A program made the translations under genes and the position numbers. The notes under the pieces were generated by a model. That model saw nothing but the letters and a program-made list of their open reading frames with translations. It did no database searches and had not been told where the DNA came from. Positions 19,600 to 30,289 of a DNA stretch of 64,000 bases are shown piece by piece; the stretch's first letter is position 1, and each line of letters begins with the position of its first letter. This DNA comes from Strigamia acuminata (taxonomy: Eukaryota; Arthropoda; Chilopoda; Geophilomorpha; Linotaeniidae): the NCBI GenBank assembly GCA_949358305.1, contig OX442315.1, positions 9,202,427 through 9,266,426 of the forward strand, in the 5' to 3' direction.

Positions 19600-19690
19600 T
19601 ATTCTTTTTCTTTGCTGCATTTCTTTTTGGCAAGTTTGGATTTGCCATCTTTAAATGCATTTGATTGATAAAAACTTGTAATATAATTAT
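19600..19690 (-). pseudogene. Lysine-rich C-terminal exon fragment
   Basis: The minus strand reads AFKDGKSKLAKKKCSKEKE then a stop, closely resembling the tail of the lysine-tail gene at 40830-41990 (DPFKDKKAAKLAKEKKEEKE). The rest of the gene is not recognisable here. A plus-strand counterpart lies near 29945-30000. Confidence 0.6.
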
Positions 19691-19838
19691 GAATAATATT
19701 TCATTTATTGTGTTGCAGCGAAGTTGAGGGATTAACCATTCAAAGTTGACAGCATTTTTGACAGGATTCCAGATGAATTAGAAATATAGTAAACATGTTG
19801 GGACGTAAAATTTAAAATACTGTAAACTATCAATCCAA

Positions 19839-21158
19839 TCACACGGGGTCATAGCTAACCTGTAAATCCAAGTTGTTGCATTCAACATAACTTTTAATTT
19901 TATCAAAAGCTGGCGTATCAATATTTCTACATAGTTGCAGAACCAACTTCTTCAACGGATTTCGCATTTTCAATAATTTCAAAATGGAACGCAAATTAAT
20001 GGAATCACATCCACGCAGTTTAAAAAACTTGAGATTTTGAAATGCATTCGACCCAACAAGCTTCGATACCAATTCATCATTAAATGATTCACACCAAGAA
20101 ATATGTACTTCCTCCACATTCGGACACTGCAAGAATAACGCGTGTAAATCAACATCAAGATGAATTGAATTGATTTCCAAGCGACGTAGCTTCGTGAACA
20201 GAACAACGGCAGAGTCTCGCAAATTATCGGTTTCATCTAAAATCGTACACTGAACCAGTGCCAATTCCTCCAACTTTGGGCAGAAGCGACTAATTAGTCG
20301 AAGACTGTCTAAGCTAAGACTCGACAGTTCCAGAACAGTCAATCGTTGTAATCCCACGCTCATCACTTCGGGTTCGCACGCGTGTAGTGCCACTAGAGTA
20401 TCCTTTTTAACACGTAAATTGGTCAATTTAGGGAAAGCGGTGAAGAGAAAGGTGATGTCTTGACTACCATTGAGAACAAGGTTCATTTGTTCTATGGAAT
20501 AAGTGCGCAACGGCATCGATTGTGATTGTCGTTTTATCATGGCAAACAAGTTGTGGCCGGTGTCAAATACCTTTAAAACGGGCAGTCGGTTTAAAATGCT
20601 GAAACATCCCTCGCACGTCACACTAGTGTCGAATACACTCAAACACTCCAGTTTTACGCAAGTGGCTAAAGAAAAGAGCCCAGTGTCGGTGAAATGTATG
20701 CAGTGAGTTAAATCGAGATGCGTCAATTGTCGACAATTGCGACCGATTTCAGCCGCGACCTCGTCCGTGCATTCTGGTTCGCTATTAAAGTGTAAGCGTT
20801 GAATTTGTGGCAAATGGGACAGCAGTTTGATTATTAGTCGAGATGGAGGAGCACACGTGGTCGACAAGTCTAAGTTGATGAGGTTTTTGCACAATTGGCC
20901 AATTCTGTCGAACAAACGATCCATGGGTAAATCGAACATGTAAAATTCTCGCAACGATTTCGTGCCGGAATGAATGAAAATGTTTGATTTCAAACGTCTT
21001 TCGAGTTCATACTTGTATCCACGTTGACAAAACCTTTCATATATGGTCCGGATAAAGATGGAAGGGAAAGGTCGTTGAGTTAGATGGGCTTGCATCACGT
21101 CGAAATCAGTTATAATCTTACTTAAACACAGTTCTTGCAGATTTTTCTGGTACGGCAT
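19839..21158 (-). CDS. LRR protein, 439 aa, intact copy (LRR copy 2)
   Basis: Start ATG at 21158 (MPYQKNLQELCLSKI), stop before the conserved 3' flank. Residues 1-60 are a helical LQELCL...PFPSIFIRTIYERF region. From about residue 85 there are about ten LRRs of the cysteine-containing type (LPQIQRLHF; NCRQLTHLDLTHC; FTDTGLFSLATC; KLECLSV; FPKLTNLRV; GLQRLTVLEL; CPKLEELAL; TKLRRLEI; CPNVEEVHIS; FQNLKFFKL). This pattern is typical of FBXL/AMN1-like adaptors that bind substrates for ubiquitination, but no F-box is seen, so the role is inference. No signal peptide or membrane segment. It is the only copy in the window without a disabling change, the likely template for the others. An additional upstream exon cannot be excluded. 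Confidence 0.85.
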   Translation of the reverse strand: MPYQKNLQELCLSKIITDFDVMQAHLTQRPFPSIFIRTIYERFCQRGYKYELERRLKSNIFIHSGTKSLREFYMFDLPMDRLFDRIGQLCKNLINLDLSTTCAPPSRLIIKLLSHLPQIQRLHFNSEPECTDEVAAEIGRNCRQLTHLDLTHCIHFTDTGLFSLATCVKLECLSVFDTSVTCEGCFSILNRLPVLKVFDTGHNLFAMIKRQSQSMPLRTYSIEQMNLVLNGSQDITFLFTAFPKLTNLRVKKDTLVALHACEPEVMSVGLQRLTVLELSSLSLDSLRLISRFCPKLEELALVQCTILDETDNLRDSAVVLFTKLRRLEINSIHLDVDLHALFLQCPNVEEVHISWCESFNDELVSKLVGSNAFQNLKFFKLRGCDSINLRSILKLLKMRNPLKKLVLQLCRNIDTPAFDKIKSYVECNNLDLQVSYDPV

Positions 21159-21279
21159 GTTGATTGATTAAGCAGTTGCGAATTCGAATGTTTAAAATTT
21201 GAATAAACAAGCCGTTTAAATATATACGTTGGCAAACGTATGGCGAACGTTGTTAGAAGTCCGTGCTGTGTGTCAAGAG

Positions 21280-21713
21280 ATTTTTAAAAATTTAAAGAAA
21301 AATCGATTTTATAATCACCAAATTTTTATATTTTTGTTTAATAAATTAATAACGGTGTGTGTGTGTATTTTTTTATTGGATTTTCAGATCTGTGGAACTT
21401 AAAAACGGAATTTTTGTGATAGTTTTTACAGATACATTATAATTATTGTTTTTCCGTTTTTGTTCTCTTTCTCTTTGACAAGTTTGGCGGTTTTTTTTAT
21501 CCTTAAACGGACCTTGCATTATATATCAGTCACAAGTGTGTTGTTGGTTTGTAGTTGAATTCAAGAGTGTGCCAAAACTCCAAATTCGAATAATAGCCGC
21601 GGCTACATACGTTCAATGAACGTAACATTGACATATCGGCCACTATTTAAAATAAGAACAGCCCTTGATTAAGAGCCGCGGTTAAAAGTGCAAGTTTGTA
21701 GAGAACTCTTCCA
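21280..21713. other. Module spacer, no gene seen
   Basis: It contains the shared GATCTGTGGAACTTAAAAACGG sequence (21388-21410) and an eroded lysine-tail exon start near 21460-21520 (reverse of AKLAKE-like codons). Nothing further is recognisable. Confidence 0.5.
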
Positions 21714-22162
21714 GATTTTAATACTCCGTAATTTAATGTGGGCTAAACGATTGACTACACTCTGGCCAACCTCAAGAGTGCACCTCTTTTCCATTGGCCA
21801 AGCCATTTCACTTGTGTAGGTATGTACACAAAAGTAGACCAAAATACATGTTGAGTGCTTTCCTGACAAAGCAACCAATAAACTGCACAAACTAAGCAAA
21901 CATGTATTTTGAAACAAGAACAGCATAAAACATTATTTCATGAATTGAAAATAAATTTTATTATACAAAACAAATAAATTAACATCATTTCAAATAATAC
22001 AATAATCAAACAAATTTAAAAAAGACAAAACTACTTTTCCTGCTGGTAGAAACCACAGTTGGAAGTAATCAGGCTTGGCCAATGGGAAAGAGGTGCACTC
22101 TTGTGGTTGGCCAGAGTGTAGTCAATCGTTTAGCCCACATTAAATTACAGAGTATTAAAATA
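21714..22162. mobile_element. About 450-bp foldback element with about 90-bp inverted arms
   Basis: The left arm 21714-21805 (containing TTTAATGTGGGCTAAACGAT and CACTCTGGCCAACC) recurs inverted at about 22073-22162. The central 260 bp is non-coding and AT-rich. Outer ends read ATTTTAATACTC and GAGTATTAAAAT. No clear target duplication. Confidence 0.7.
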
Positions 22163-22487
22163 GTGTCTGTCTGTATGAACTTACATCGGTAAATATTAGA
22201 CCTGATTGCCTGCACTTGGCCAATGTTAAATAAATTAGTCTTACTACGTTGTTCTATTTCTAATGAAAGTGATGATATTACTAAACTTTTATTGCAAAAC
22301 TTTCGTGAATTGCGTGTAGTTTGTGAAAATAAAGTAAAGTAGCTGTAGGTTGTGTCGCTGTGCAATGTGTCGCTGGGATATCAATACAATACAATACAAT
22401 ATCAATACAAACACGTCTTCAGTCACCCAGAATCAATTTTATTTCATTTTCTACACGTAAAATTAAAAATACTGTAAATTATCACTA

Positions 22488-23622
22488 CTAACTCACGGGG
22501 TCATAGCTAACCTGTAAATCCAAGTTGTTACATTCAACGTAACTTTTGATTTTATAATAAGCTGGCGTATCAATATTTCTACATCGTTCCAGGGTTAACT
22601 TCCTCAACGGATTACGCATTTTCAATAATTTCAAAATGGAACTCAAATTAATCGAATGACACCCATGCAGATACAAAACCTTGAGTTTTTGAAATACATT
22701 CGACCCAACAAGCTTCGATACCAATTCATCATTAAATGATTCACACCAAGAAATATGTACTTCCTCCACATTCGGACACTGCAAGAATAACGCGTGTAAA
22801 TCAACAGCGCGAGACAACGAATTTATTTTCAAGCGACGTAGATTCGTGAACAGAACAACGCCAGAATCTTTCAAATTATCGGTTTTTTCTAAAATCGTAC
22901 ACTCACTCAGAGTCAATTCTTCCAACTTTGGGCAGAAGCGACTAATCAGTCGAAGACTGACTAATCGAAGATACAACAGATCCAAAACAGTCAATCTTTG
23001 TAACCCCACGCTCAGCACTTCGGGTTCGCACGCGTGTAGTGCCACTACAGTGTCCTTTTTAACACGTAAATTGGTCAATTTGGGAAAAACCGTGAAGAGA
23101 AGGGTCAGGTCTTGGCTAGTATTCAGATCACGGTTCATTTGTTCTATGGAATAAGTGCGCAACGGCATCGATTGCGATTGTCGTTTTATCATGGCAAACA
23201 AGTAGTGGTCGGTGTGAAATACCTTTAAAATGGGCAATCGGTTTAAAGTGCTGAAACATCCCTCGGACGTCACACGAGTATCGTATACACTCAAACACTC
23301 AAGTTTAACGCAAGTTGTTAAAGAAAAGAGCCCAGTGTCGGTGATGTTTTTGCAGCCATTTAATTTGAGATGCGTCAATTGTCGACAATTGCGACCGATT
23401 TCAGCGGCGACCTGGTCCGTACATTCTGGTGCCCTACTAAAGTTTAAGCGTTGAATTTGCCGCAAATGGGACAGCAGTTTGATTATTAGTCGAGGTGGGG
23501 GAACATACGAGGTCGACAAGTCTAAGTTGTTGAGGTTTTTGCACAATTGGCCAATTCTGTTGAAAGAAATTAGTCATAATCTTACTTAAACACAGTTCTT
23601 GCAGATTTTTCTGGTACGGCAT
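22488..23622 (-). pseudogene. LRR gene copy 3, internal deletion
   Basis: The start region (MPYQKNLQELCLSKIM, ATG 23622) is present but about 70 codons are missing between KIMTNF and GQLCKNLNNLDLS near 23565, with a frame change. From 23546 the frame is open to 22488 and encodes all later LRRs, ending with the usual ECNNLDLQVSYDP tail. LRR spacing is as in the intact copy. Unless translation starts at the internal Met near 23546 (352 aa), the gene is disabled. Confidence 0.82.
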
Positions 23623-23772
23623 GTTGATTAAGCAGTTATTGCAAATTGAATGTTTAAAATTTGTATGAACAGCATGTTCATACAAATATATACGTTGGTA
23701 AATATATACGTTGGTAACGTATGGCGAACGTTGTTAGAGGTTCGTGCTGCGCGTCAAAAGATTTTTAAAAAT

Positions 23773-23978
23773 TGTTGTGTATTTAAACTATTTGATTGTT
23801 ACAGTACAATGATTGACATGTGTAATACAAATTGATTGTTTATTGCGGTTGCCTTGGCAGCCGTTCTGAGAATAAATCAGTATGTGCAAATGAGTGAATA
23901 AGTGTACATGTGTTGTCTTGCCGTCCCGTTGGGACAGGCTTATTTTAGGAGATGATCTGTTTGGCTTGGAATGCTAAA
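23773..23978 (+). repeat. 5' LTR of Gypsy C
   Basis: A 206-bp direct repeat of 28931-29136, starting TGTTGTGTATTTAAAC. It has an AATAAA near 23870 that may be the polyadenylation signal. Confidence 0.9.
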
Positions 23979-24144
23979 GTGGCGCAGTTGACCAGGCATA
24001 CAGCCTGCGCGGTTGGGGATTTCGGCAAAATCAAGGACATTAATTAAAGAACAAACGAGCAGTTTGCAAGACGAAAAACGGACGTAACCGTTGCATTTGG
24101 AACGTCGAACGTTCGATCGTATTCCATCTTGACCAGCCGACACA

Positions 24145-27100
24145 ATGGCAGCTCCAAAGGTGATTCTAGGCCATCCGGGACCTTTCGACGGCAAATACGC
24201 CGCCGATTGGGACCGGTACCTGGAGCGAGTTGCCGAATTTAGGGCGTTAAATGACATACCTGATGTTAAGCAAAAATCGTTGTTGCTGTCCCTAATCGGA
24301 CCTAAAGCGTATGCTGAGCTTCAGAAGGCCGCTCACCCGGCCAAATTGTCGACGAAAACTTACCAGGACGTAGTAGATTTGATGCGAGTACATCTGGAAC
24401 CGATCGCCCAACCGCATGTGTGCCGCCAGAGATTGGGGCTGCGCATGCGGAAGAAAGACGAGTCGGTGGAGCAGTATTTGACTGTTTTAAAAGGTTTAGC
24501 ACAACCTTGTGGGTTTGCGACGCCGGAAGAGGACGATGCCGGCGTGTTGGACGCGTTCTTGAGAGGCATCAACGATGGAGGTATGCGGAAATATATCATG
24601 CTTTACGAAAATTTGACTTTGAAGCAAGCTGCCAAGCTGGCAACTTCCTACGAGTCAGCCATGGCGACGCCGTCTGCTAGTGTGGACGCCGGAGTGACTC
24701 CGGATGCGCCAATGCATCTGGTGGACGCGGAAGTCAACCAAGTCCGACAGTTTCGTCCTGCGAGACGCGGTGGCGCGACTGGCGGCGGATTCGCACCAAG
24801 TGGTTCGAGAGCGGGGCCCAGCGGTTCCGCGTGGCGAGGTGGTCGAGGAGGCCCCTCCGGAGGTGGTCAACGGGGTCGCGGTAGAGCGGGCGCTCGTGCT
24901 CCCGCAGGAATCGCGTGTTGGCACTGCGGTGGTCCACATTTCAGGTACCAGTGTCCGGACTGGACCCGGAGAGGCGATGCTGGACAGGAGAGTGTGCAAG
25001 AAAATGGTGACAATAGTTTTAAGCCCGAATTTAGACAAAAATCAGTGCCTGTGAATGTTGTGACATGGCAGGAGGAGGAAGATGAAGGCGTGCCCCCTGA
25101 TTCGTGGGATGTGTTTCATGTTGAGCAAACAGAAAAAAGATTTCCCCCATTTTGGGCTGCGCTTCAAATTTGCGGCCGTGCTTGGCAGTTTCAGGTCGAT
25201 TCGGGCGCGGAGAGGTCACTCGTGTCGTGGGCGCAATTCGCGTCGCTTGCGGGGGCGGGTGGGTGTTTTCCTGCCCTTCGCAGGTCAGACGTGACACTCA
25301 AGGCGTACGCAGGCGCGCCGATTGCCGTGTTTGGTGAGGTGTCACTGGCTGTGAGTTATCTGGGATTTCAGGGGGAGGTGGATTTTTTAGTAGTTGAGGG
25401 CGAGGGGCCCAATTTGTTGGGTAGGGACCTCATTGGGCGTTTGGGCGTGAAAGTGGAAGAGCAAGTGCTGGACTCAGCCCCGGGTGGTCAAGAGTTCGTA
25501 GAAGTGCATCAATCAATTGATGCAAGTGCCGAATCACAATTGGCAGCCCTGTTGGAAAAATTTGCGGAAATTTTTGAGGTCGGGTTGGGGGCATTTGATG
25601 GGCCCCCAATTGATTTAAGAATGCGGGCAGATGTTACGCCACGATTTTTCAGGCCCCGCCCGGTCCCAATCCCTCTCAGGCCCCTCGTGGAGAAAGAGAT
25701 TGACCGGTTGGTGGCAGAGGGGATCTTTACCCCCATCACTTTTTCCGAGTGGGCCACACCATTGGTGGTCGTGAGGAAAAAGGATGGGGGGGTTCGCCTT
25801 TGCGGCGATTACCGATCCACCATCAACATCGCCATCGAACCGGATCCGTTTCCCCTCCCCTCGATCGCAGATATATTCGCACAAGTGGGGAGAGCCACGA
25901 TATTTTCAAAGCTTGATTACAGACACGCCTACCAACAGTTGAAGTTGTCCCAGAAATCCGCGATTATAGCGGCGGTGAACACGATTAAAGGCCTTATGGC
26001 CGTAAATCGTTTGCCTTTCGGGACTATTAGTAGTAGCGGGATATTCCAGAGAACAGCTGAGGGAGTTGTGGCGGGAATCAATAAAATCTTCGTCTACCAA
26101 GACGATATTTTGATCGCCACAGTCACGGTGGAAGAACACCTGGTGATTATCGCGCTAGTTTTCGAGAGGTTGTTTAAGAAAAAGCTTCGTTTGTGTCGCG
26201 CGAAATGCGTCTTTTGCGTAACATCTATCGAGTTTTTGGGGTTCCAACTGGCGCATGGCGGCGTTTCCCCGTTACCCGAGCGAGTAAGGGCCATTACCGA
26301 GATTAAGGCCCCAATTGAAGTGACCCAAGTCAAGTCTTTTCTCGGCCTGATCAATTTCTACGGCCAATTTGTCCAGGGGTTATCGACGATGGCAGCGCCA
26401 TTGTACGCGTTGCTTGTAAAGGGGCAGCCGTGGATGTGGTCGAAAACGCAGGAGAGTGCGTTTAATCGCATTAAGCAGGCACTTGTGTCGGCTCCTGTTT
26501 TAAAATTTTACGATTTGAGTAGACCTGCCGTAGTTGTGGCTGACGCGTCCCCAGTGGGGGTAGGGGCGGTGCTGGCCCAAGTGGGCACCGATAACAGAGA
26601 GTGGCCGGTAGTGTACGCGTCGCGCTCCTTGTCATCTGCTGAAAGGAATTATGCGCAGATTGACAAGGAGGCGCTGGCCATCCTGTTTGCAGTGAAAAGG
26701 TTCCACCAATACATCTGCGGACGCCATTTCTCGATTTATACGGACCATCGGCCGTTGCTGGGTATTCTCGGGAGGAATCGCCCAATATCTAATATAATCG
26801 CGCCGAGGATGTTGCGCTGGGCCTTAGCTTTAGCGTGTTACGATTACGAGTTGATGTATCGAAAAGGCGTGGACGTGTCCAACGCTGATGCTTTAAGCCG
26901 CGCGCCAGTTGATCCACCATTAAATGTGAAAACTAATATTTACACCTTTTTAACAGAACTTACTTTGGAGAGTTTGATCGCAAGGCAGGAACTGGTGTTG
27001 GCCACGGGCAGTGACCCGGTTCTGCGCGAGGTGATGCGAATGGTGAAGTCGGGCGTGTGGACTGCTGTTGGTGATAAGAGCGAGCTTCAGCCTTATAAAG

Positions 27101-28758
27101 ACCGTTTTCTCGAGCTGTCGTTGGACTCCGGCGTGGTCGTATGGGGAGAGAGGTTTGTCGTGCCCGCGACGCTCGTACAGCGTGCGCTGCAGTTGCTGCA
27201 CGATGGGCACGTCGGCATCGTGTCGATGAAGGGCCGTGCGCGGGCCGCGTTTTGGTGGCCGACGGTCAACGCTGATATCGCCGCGCACTGTGCCGCATGT
27301 GAGACGTGCAAACGGCTGGCCTCCATGCCGCCTCGCGCGCTGCCGGTGAGTTGGCCGCGTGCTGCTCTCCCCTGGGAGCGAATCCATCTGGACTACGCCG
27401 GGCCCCTGCTTGGCAAGATGATTTTAATAATCGTCGACGCTCTATCAGGGTGGATAGAAGCACAAGCAGTTGCTTCTGCAACCAGCGGCGCGACAATTGC
27501 GGTTTTGCGGCGTTTGTTCGCCGACTTTGGCTTGCCGGTCACGGTCGTGTCGGACAACGCCACGTGCTTTACGTCGCGCGAGTTTCGTGATTTCTTAGAA
27601 AGAAACGCTGTGTCGCAGCTCTGGTCACCACCATTTCATCCGCAGAGCAACGGTCGGGCGGAACGCGCGGTGCGCGAGTTCAAAGACCGGTTGGCAAAAA
27701 TTACCAGCGGTAGTCTGGACGTCCGGATTTCGCGCGTGTTGTTTGCGCATCACACTTCGGTAGGGGGAAGGGATGGTCTGACCCCCGCCCACAGATTTCT
27801 CGCGCGTCCGTTGCGCACACATTTGCATTTGACCAGGGCGAGTGCCGATCATGTGGTCAGCGCCCCTGAATTGGCGGAAATCAGTAGGAGAAATTTTGTA
27901 GAAAATGACATTGTATGGTACAAAGTGTTCCCCGCGACAACAAAGTTGTGGAGAGCTGCAGTGGTTCTCAAAAGAAAGGGAGCCGTGATTTACGAAGTAC
28001 GTGATGTGGAAACTCTTGTGGTGCATGTTAGGCACATAAATCAGCTGCGTGCACGCGTTTTGACGAGAGCAGCCACCGGCGGTCCTGCAAGGAGTGTGGT
28101 GTCACCGCGGGACCAGCCGGGCGAGGGGAGCTCGCAGGCCAGGCCGGTGGTGGATGAACAAGTTGAGGAACAGTGGATGTTATTTCTTGGCCCGCCCCGT
28201 GTGGTGGTTCAACCACCATCGTCATCATCATCCGAGGAAGCGGTGCAAGAGCAAGTCGTAAATATTATAAATGACAATTTATTTGCAGAAACTGTGCAGC
28301 ACCCAATTGAGGAGTTGGTGGCAGAAATTGGCGTACAGCAGCCTGGCGAGGTGTTGATTGTCGAGGAGGACAGGCAACAGCCCGCTGTTGATCCGAAAGA
28401 CGGTGCGATCGTGGTCGACCGTAGGCGACTGAGTGTGTGCCTTGAGAGGATCGACGATTTGCTGCTCGCTAGAACGCCAGATCCGACAGTCGAGAATGAC
28501 GCGGCACTCGCGGATGATGTTGATGACATTCAAGCTGGCGTTGCGGGTACCCGGAGCTTCGTGGAGTTTCACTTACCTGAGTCGGACAGCAGTGGGTCGA
28601 GCGACGACGTCGCGTCAGATGAGCATGTTGACGCTCCGTCGACGTCGCGGGAGCATCCGCAGAGAGAGCGCCGACCCCCTGTGAGATATCGAGACCCGAA
28701 CGTCCAAGTGTCCATGCCAGTTAAGAAGAAGCGGAAGAAGAATCCCAAACAAGCATAA
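24145..28758 (+). CDS. gag-pol: Gypsy C Gag-Pol polyprotein, 1537 aa, single frame
   Basis: The ATG at 24145 opens one uninterrupted frame. In order: capsid-like helical domain (residues 1-190); Gly/Arg-rich linker (about 205-250); one CCHC-like knuckle CWHCGGPHFRYQC (about 258-270); retropepsin motif VDSGAERS (about 351); reverse transcriptase with LCGDYR, SKLDYRHAYQQL and YQDDILI (about 650), where most Gypsy RTs have YL/YVDD; RNase H with VVADASPVGVGAVL (about 797) and YTDHRPLLGIL; integrase HHCC (HDGHVGIVSMKG...CAACETC, about 1019-1055); catalytic D (HLDYAGP), D (SDNATCF) and E (GRAERAV). An acidic tail and basic C terminus follow. Protein order and integrase style fit the Mag/K02A2.6-like Gypsy group. 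No frameshift is needed between Gag and Pol. All catalytic residues seem present, so the copy may be competent. Confidence 0.93.
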   Translation: MAAPKVILGHPGPFDGKYAADWDRYLERVAEFRALNDIPDVKQKSLLLSLIGPKAYAELQKAAHPAKLSTKTYQDVVDLMRVHLEPIAQPHVCRQRLGLRMRKKDESVEQYLTVLKGLAQPCGFATPEEDDAGVLDAFLRGINDGGMRKYIMLYENLTLKQAAKLATSYESAMATPSASVDAGVTPDAPMHLVDAEVNQVRQFRPARRGGATGGGFAPSGSRAGPSGSAWRGGRGGPSGGGQRGRGRAGARAPAGIACWHCGGPHFRYQCPDWTRRGDAGQESVQENGDNSFKPEFRQKSVPVNVVTWQEEEDEGVPPDSWDVFHVEQTEKRFPPFWAALQICGRAWQFQVDSGAERSLVSWAQFASLAGAGGCFPALRRSDVTLKAYAGAPIAVFGEVSLAVSYLGFQGEVDFLVVEGEGPNLLGRDLIGRLGVKVEEQVLDSAPGGQEFVEVHQSIDASAESQLAALLEKFAEIFEVGLGAFDGPPIDLRMRADVTPRFFRPRPVPIPLRPLVEKEIDRLVAEGIFTPITFSEWATPLVVVRKKDGGVRLCGDYRSTINIAIEPDPFPLPSIADIFAQVGRATIFSKLDYRHAYQQLKLSQKSAIIAAVNTIKGLMAVNRLPFGTISSSGIFQRTAEGVVAGINKIFVYQDDILIATVTVEEHLVIIALVFERLFKKKLRLCRAKCVFCVTSIEFLGFQLAHGGVSPLPERVRAITEIKAPIEVTQVKSFLGLINFYGQFVQGLSTMAAPLYALLVKGQPWMWSKTQESAFNRIKQALVSAPVLKFYDLSRPAVVVADASPVGVGAVLAQVGTDNREWPVVYASRSLSSAERNYAQIDKEALAILFAVKRFHQYICGRHFSIYTDHRPLLGILGRNRPISNIIAPRMLRWALALACYDYELMYRKGVDVSNADALSRAPVDPPLNVKTNIYTFLTELTLESLIARQELVLATGSDPVLREVMRMVKSGVWTAVGDKSELQPYKDRFLELSLDSGVVVWGERFVVPATLVQRALQLLHDGHVGIVSMKGRARAAFWWPTVNADIAAHCAACETCKRLASMPPRALPVSWPRAALPWERIHLDYAGPLLGKMILIIVDALSGWIEAQAVASATSGATIAVLRRLFADFGLPVTVVSDNATCFTSREFRDFLERNAVSQLWSPPFHPQSNGRAERAVREFKDRLAKITSGSLDVRISRVLFAHHTSVGGRDGLTPAHRFLARPLRTHLHLTRASADHVVSAPELAEISRRNFVENDIVWYKVFPATTKLWRAAVVLKRKGAVIYEVRDVETLVVHVRHINQLRARVLTRAATGGPARSVVSPRDQPGEGSSQARPVVDEQVEEQWMLFLGPPRVVVQPPSSSSSEEAVQEQVVNIINDNLFAETVQHPIEELVAEIGVQQPGEVLIVEEDRQQPAVDPKDGAIVVDRRRLSVCLERIDDLLLARTPDPTVENDAALADDVDDIQAGVAGTRSFVEFHLPESDSSGSSDDVASDEHVDAPSTSREHPQRERRPPVRYRDPNVQVSMPVKKKRKKNPKQA

Positions 28759-28930
28759 GCTTGTCCGAAAGCCTGCAGAAAAAGTCGTTGTGTTCTTTTG
28801 AAAATTAGGCGAATATGTAATGTCAAAGTTTCGGTCAATTAATGAAATTTATATGTCAAAGTTTGATTGTGAGTGGAAAAATAGTTTATTGCTGTTTTGA
28901 GAATTTGGTGTCACAAATTAGGGGGAGTAA

Positions 28931-29136
28931 TGTTGTGTATTTAAACTATTTGATTGTTACAGTACAATGATTGACATGTGTAATACAAATTGATTGTTTA
29001 TTGCGGTTGCCTTGGCAGCCGTTCTGAGAATAAATCAGTATGTGCAAATGAGTGAATAAGTGTACATGTGTTGTCTTGCCGTCCCGTTGGGACAGGCTTA
29101 TTTTAGGAGATGATCTGTTTGGCTTGGAATGCTAAA
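28931..29136 (+). repeat. 3' LTR of Gypsy C
   Basis: Direct repeat of 23773-23978, directly after a purine-rich tract (28920-28930). Confidence 0.9.
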
Positions 29137-29522
29137 AAAATTTAAAGAAAAATCGATTTTATAATCACCAAATTTTTATATTTTTGTTTAATAAATTAAT
29201 TACGGTGTGTGTGTGTAGTTTTTTATTGGATTTTCAGATCTGTGGAACTTAAAAACGGAATTTTTGCGATGGTTTTATAAGCTTTGATATTGGTGAAAAA
29301 ATCAAAGTTCGAAAAAACATCACTGGACAAAATTATAAAGAAAGTGCACTTTTGTTGGAGGAATAAAAGTTGGTCTCTGGAATTAATTTTGGGAAAAAAA
29401 TAGTTATTTTCCAAATTCTGTAATTTATTTTTTACATTCCCATGGTCATGGGAAGGTTAAATTGGGTCAGGATTATATTGGTGCTTAAAATCGCCGCCAG
29501 AGTGCTTTTTTTTACACAAGAT
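29137..29522. other. Module spacer resumed after Gypsy C, no gene seen
   Basis: It continues the spacer broken at 23772 and contains GATCTGTGGAACTTAAAAACGG (29238-29260). AT-rich; no supportable coding. Confidence 0.5.
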
Positions 29523-29915
29523 CCGATTTTAGAAGAAACCGATAATTTTCGAGATTCTGGCGTTGCTCTGTTCACGAAGCTACGTCGCTTGGAAATAGAG
29601 TCTCTCAATGTGATTTACACGCGTTATTCTTGCAGTGTCCGAATGTGGAGGAAGTACATATTTCTAGTTGTGAAACACTTAATGATGAATTGGTATCGAA
29701 GCTTGTTGGGTTGAAAGCATTTCAAAATCTCAAGTTTTTGGAATTGACTGGGTGTCATTCGATTAACTTGAGTTCCATTTTTAAATTATTAGAAATGCGA
29801 AATCCTTTGAGGAAGTTGAGCGTTCATCTATGTAGAAATATTCATATGGCGGATGATCATAAAATTTAAAGTTATGTTGAATGCCACAACTTGGATTTAC
29901 AAGTTAGCCATTTCC
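29523..29915 (+). pseudogene. LRR gene copy 4, C-terminal fragment on the opposite strand
   Basis: The plus strand encodes the last LRRs (LFTKLRRLEIESL, then in another frame CPNVEEVHISSC, FQNLKFLELTGCHSINLSS, NPLRKLSVHLC) and the ECHNLDLQVS end. A frame change lies near 29610-29640, a stop precedes the tail, and the N-terminal two-thirds are absent. This module copy is inverted relative to the others. Confidence 0.8.
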
Positions 29916-29944
29916 CCAAGAGATTTGTATTTTACTAATTCATC

Positions 29945-30240
29945 TTTAAAGATGGCAAATCCAAACTTGCCAAAAAGAAATGTAGCAAAGAAAAAGAATA
30001 ATTATAATGTAGTGTAAAAAATTAAATAAAATAAATGCTGGGTGACTGAAGACGTGTTTTCATTGATATTTTGAATTAAATAATTTTCAAGTACTTTTGA
30101 AATACCGTATTTCTTCAAATTAAAGTCGCCCTCGATTAGAAGTTGTGGCCAAAACACTCCGTTTGCAATTACAAGTTGGACTTTAATTCGAGGAAGTATG
30201 GGATTTTATGATTAAAAAAAAAAAGTACTTTCTTACCTAG
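29945..30240 (+). repeat. Inverted copy of 19400-19700 (lysine-tail exon remnant plus foldback)
   Basis: From CTTTAAAGATGGCAAATCC through the foldback near 30102-30200, this stretch is the reverse complement of 19400-19690. LRR copy 4 with its flank was thus duplicated in inverse orientation as a unit. No intact coding. Confidence 0.7.
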
Positions 30241-30289
30241 GAAGACTGCAATGGAAATCTTCTGTTTTGTTCTGGAGCATTTTTTGATT

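Larger units (their letters stand above)
23773..29136 (+). mobile_element. Ty3/Gypsy LTR retrotransposon C, 5.4 kb, apparently intact
   Basis: 206-bp LTRs at 23773-23978 and 28931-29136 read identically. A 5-bp target copy AAAAT is at 23768-23772 and 29137-29141. A primer-site-like TGGCGCAGTTGACC starts near 23980 and a purine tract AGGGGGAGTAA ends at 28930. One long gag-pol ORF lies between. Insertion was in the spacer upstream of LRR copy 3; the interrupted spacer resumes at 29137. The LTR 3' edge lies in an A run, so it may be off by 1-3 bp and does not end in the usual CA. Confidence 0.94.
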
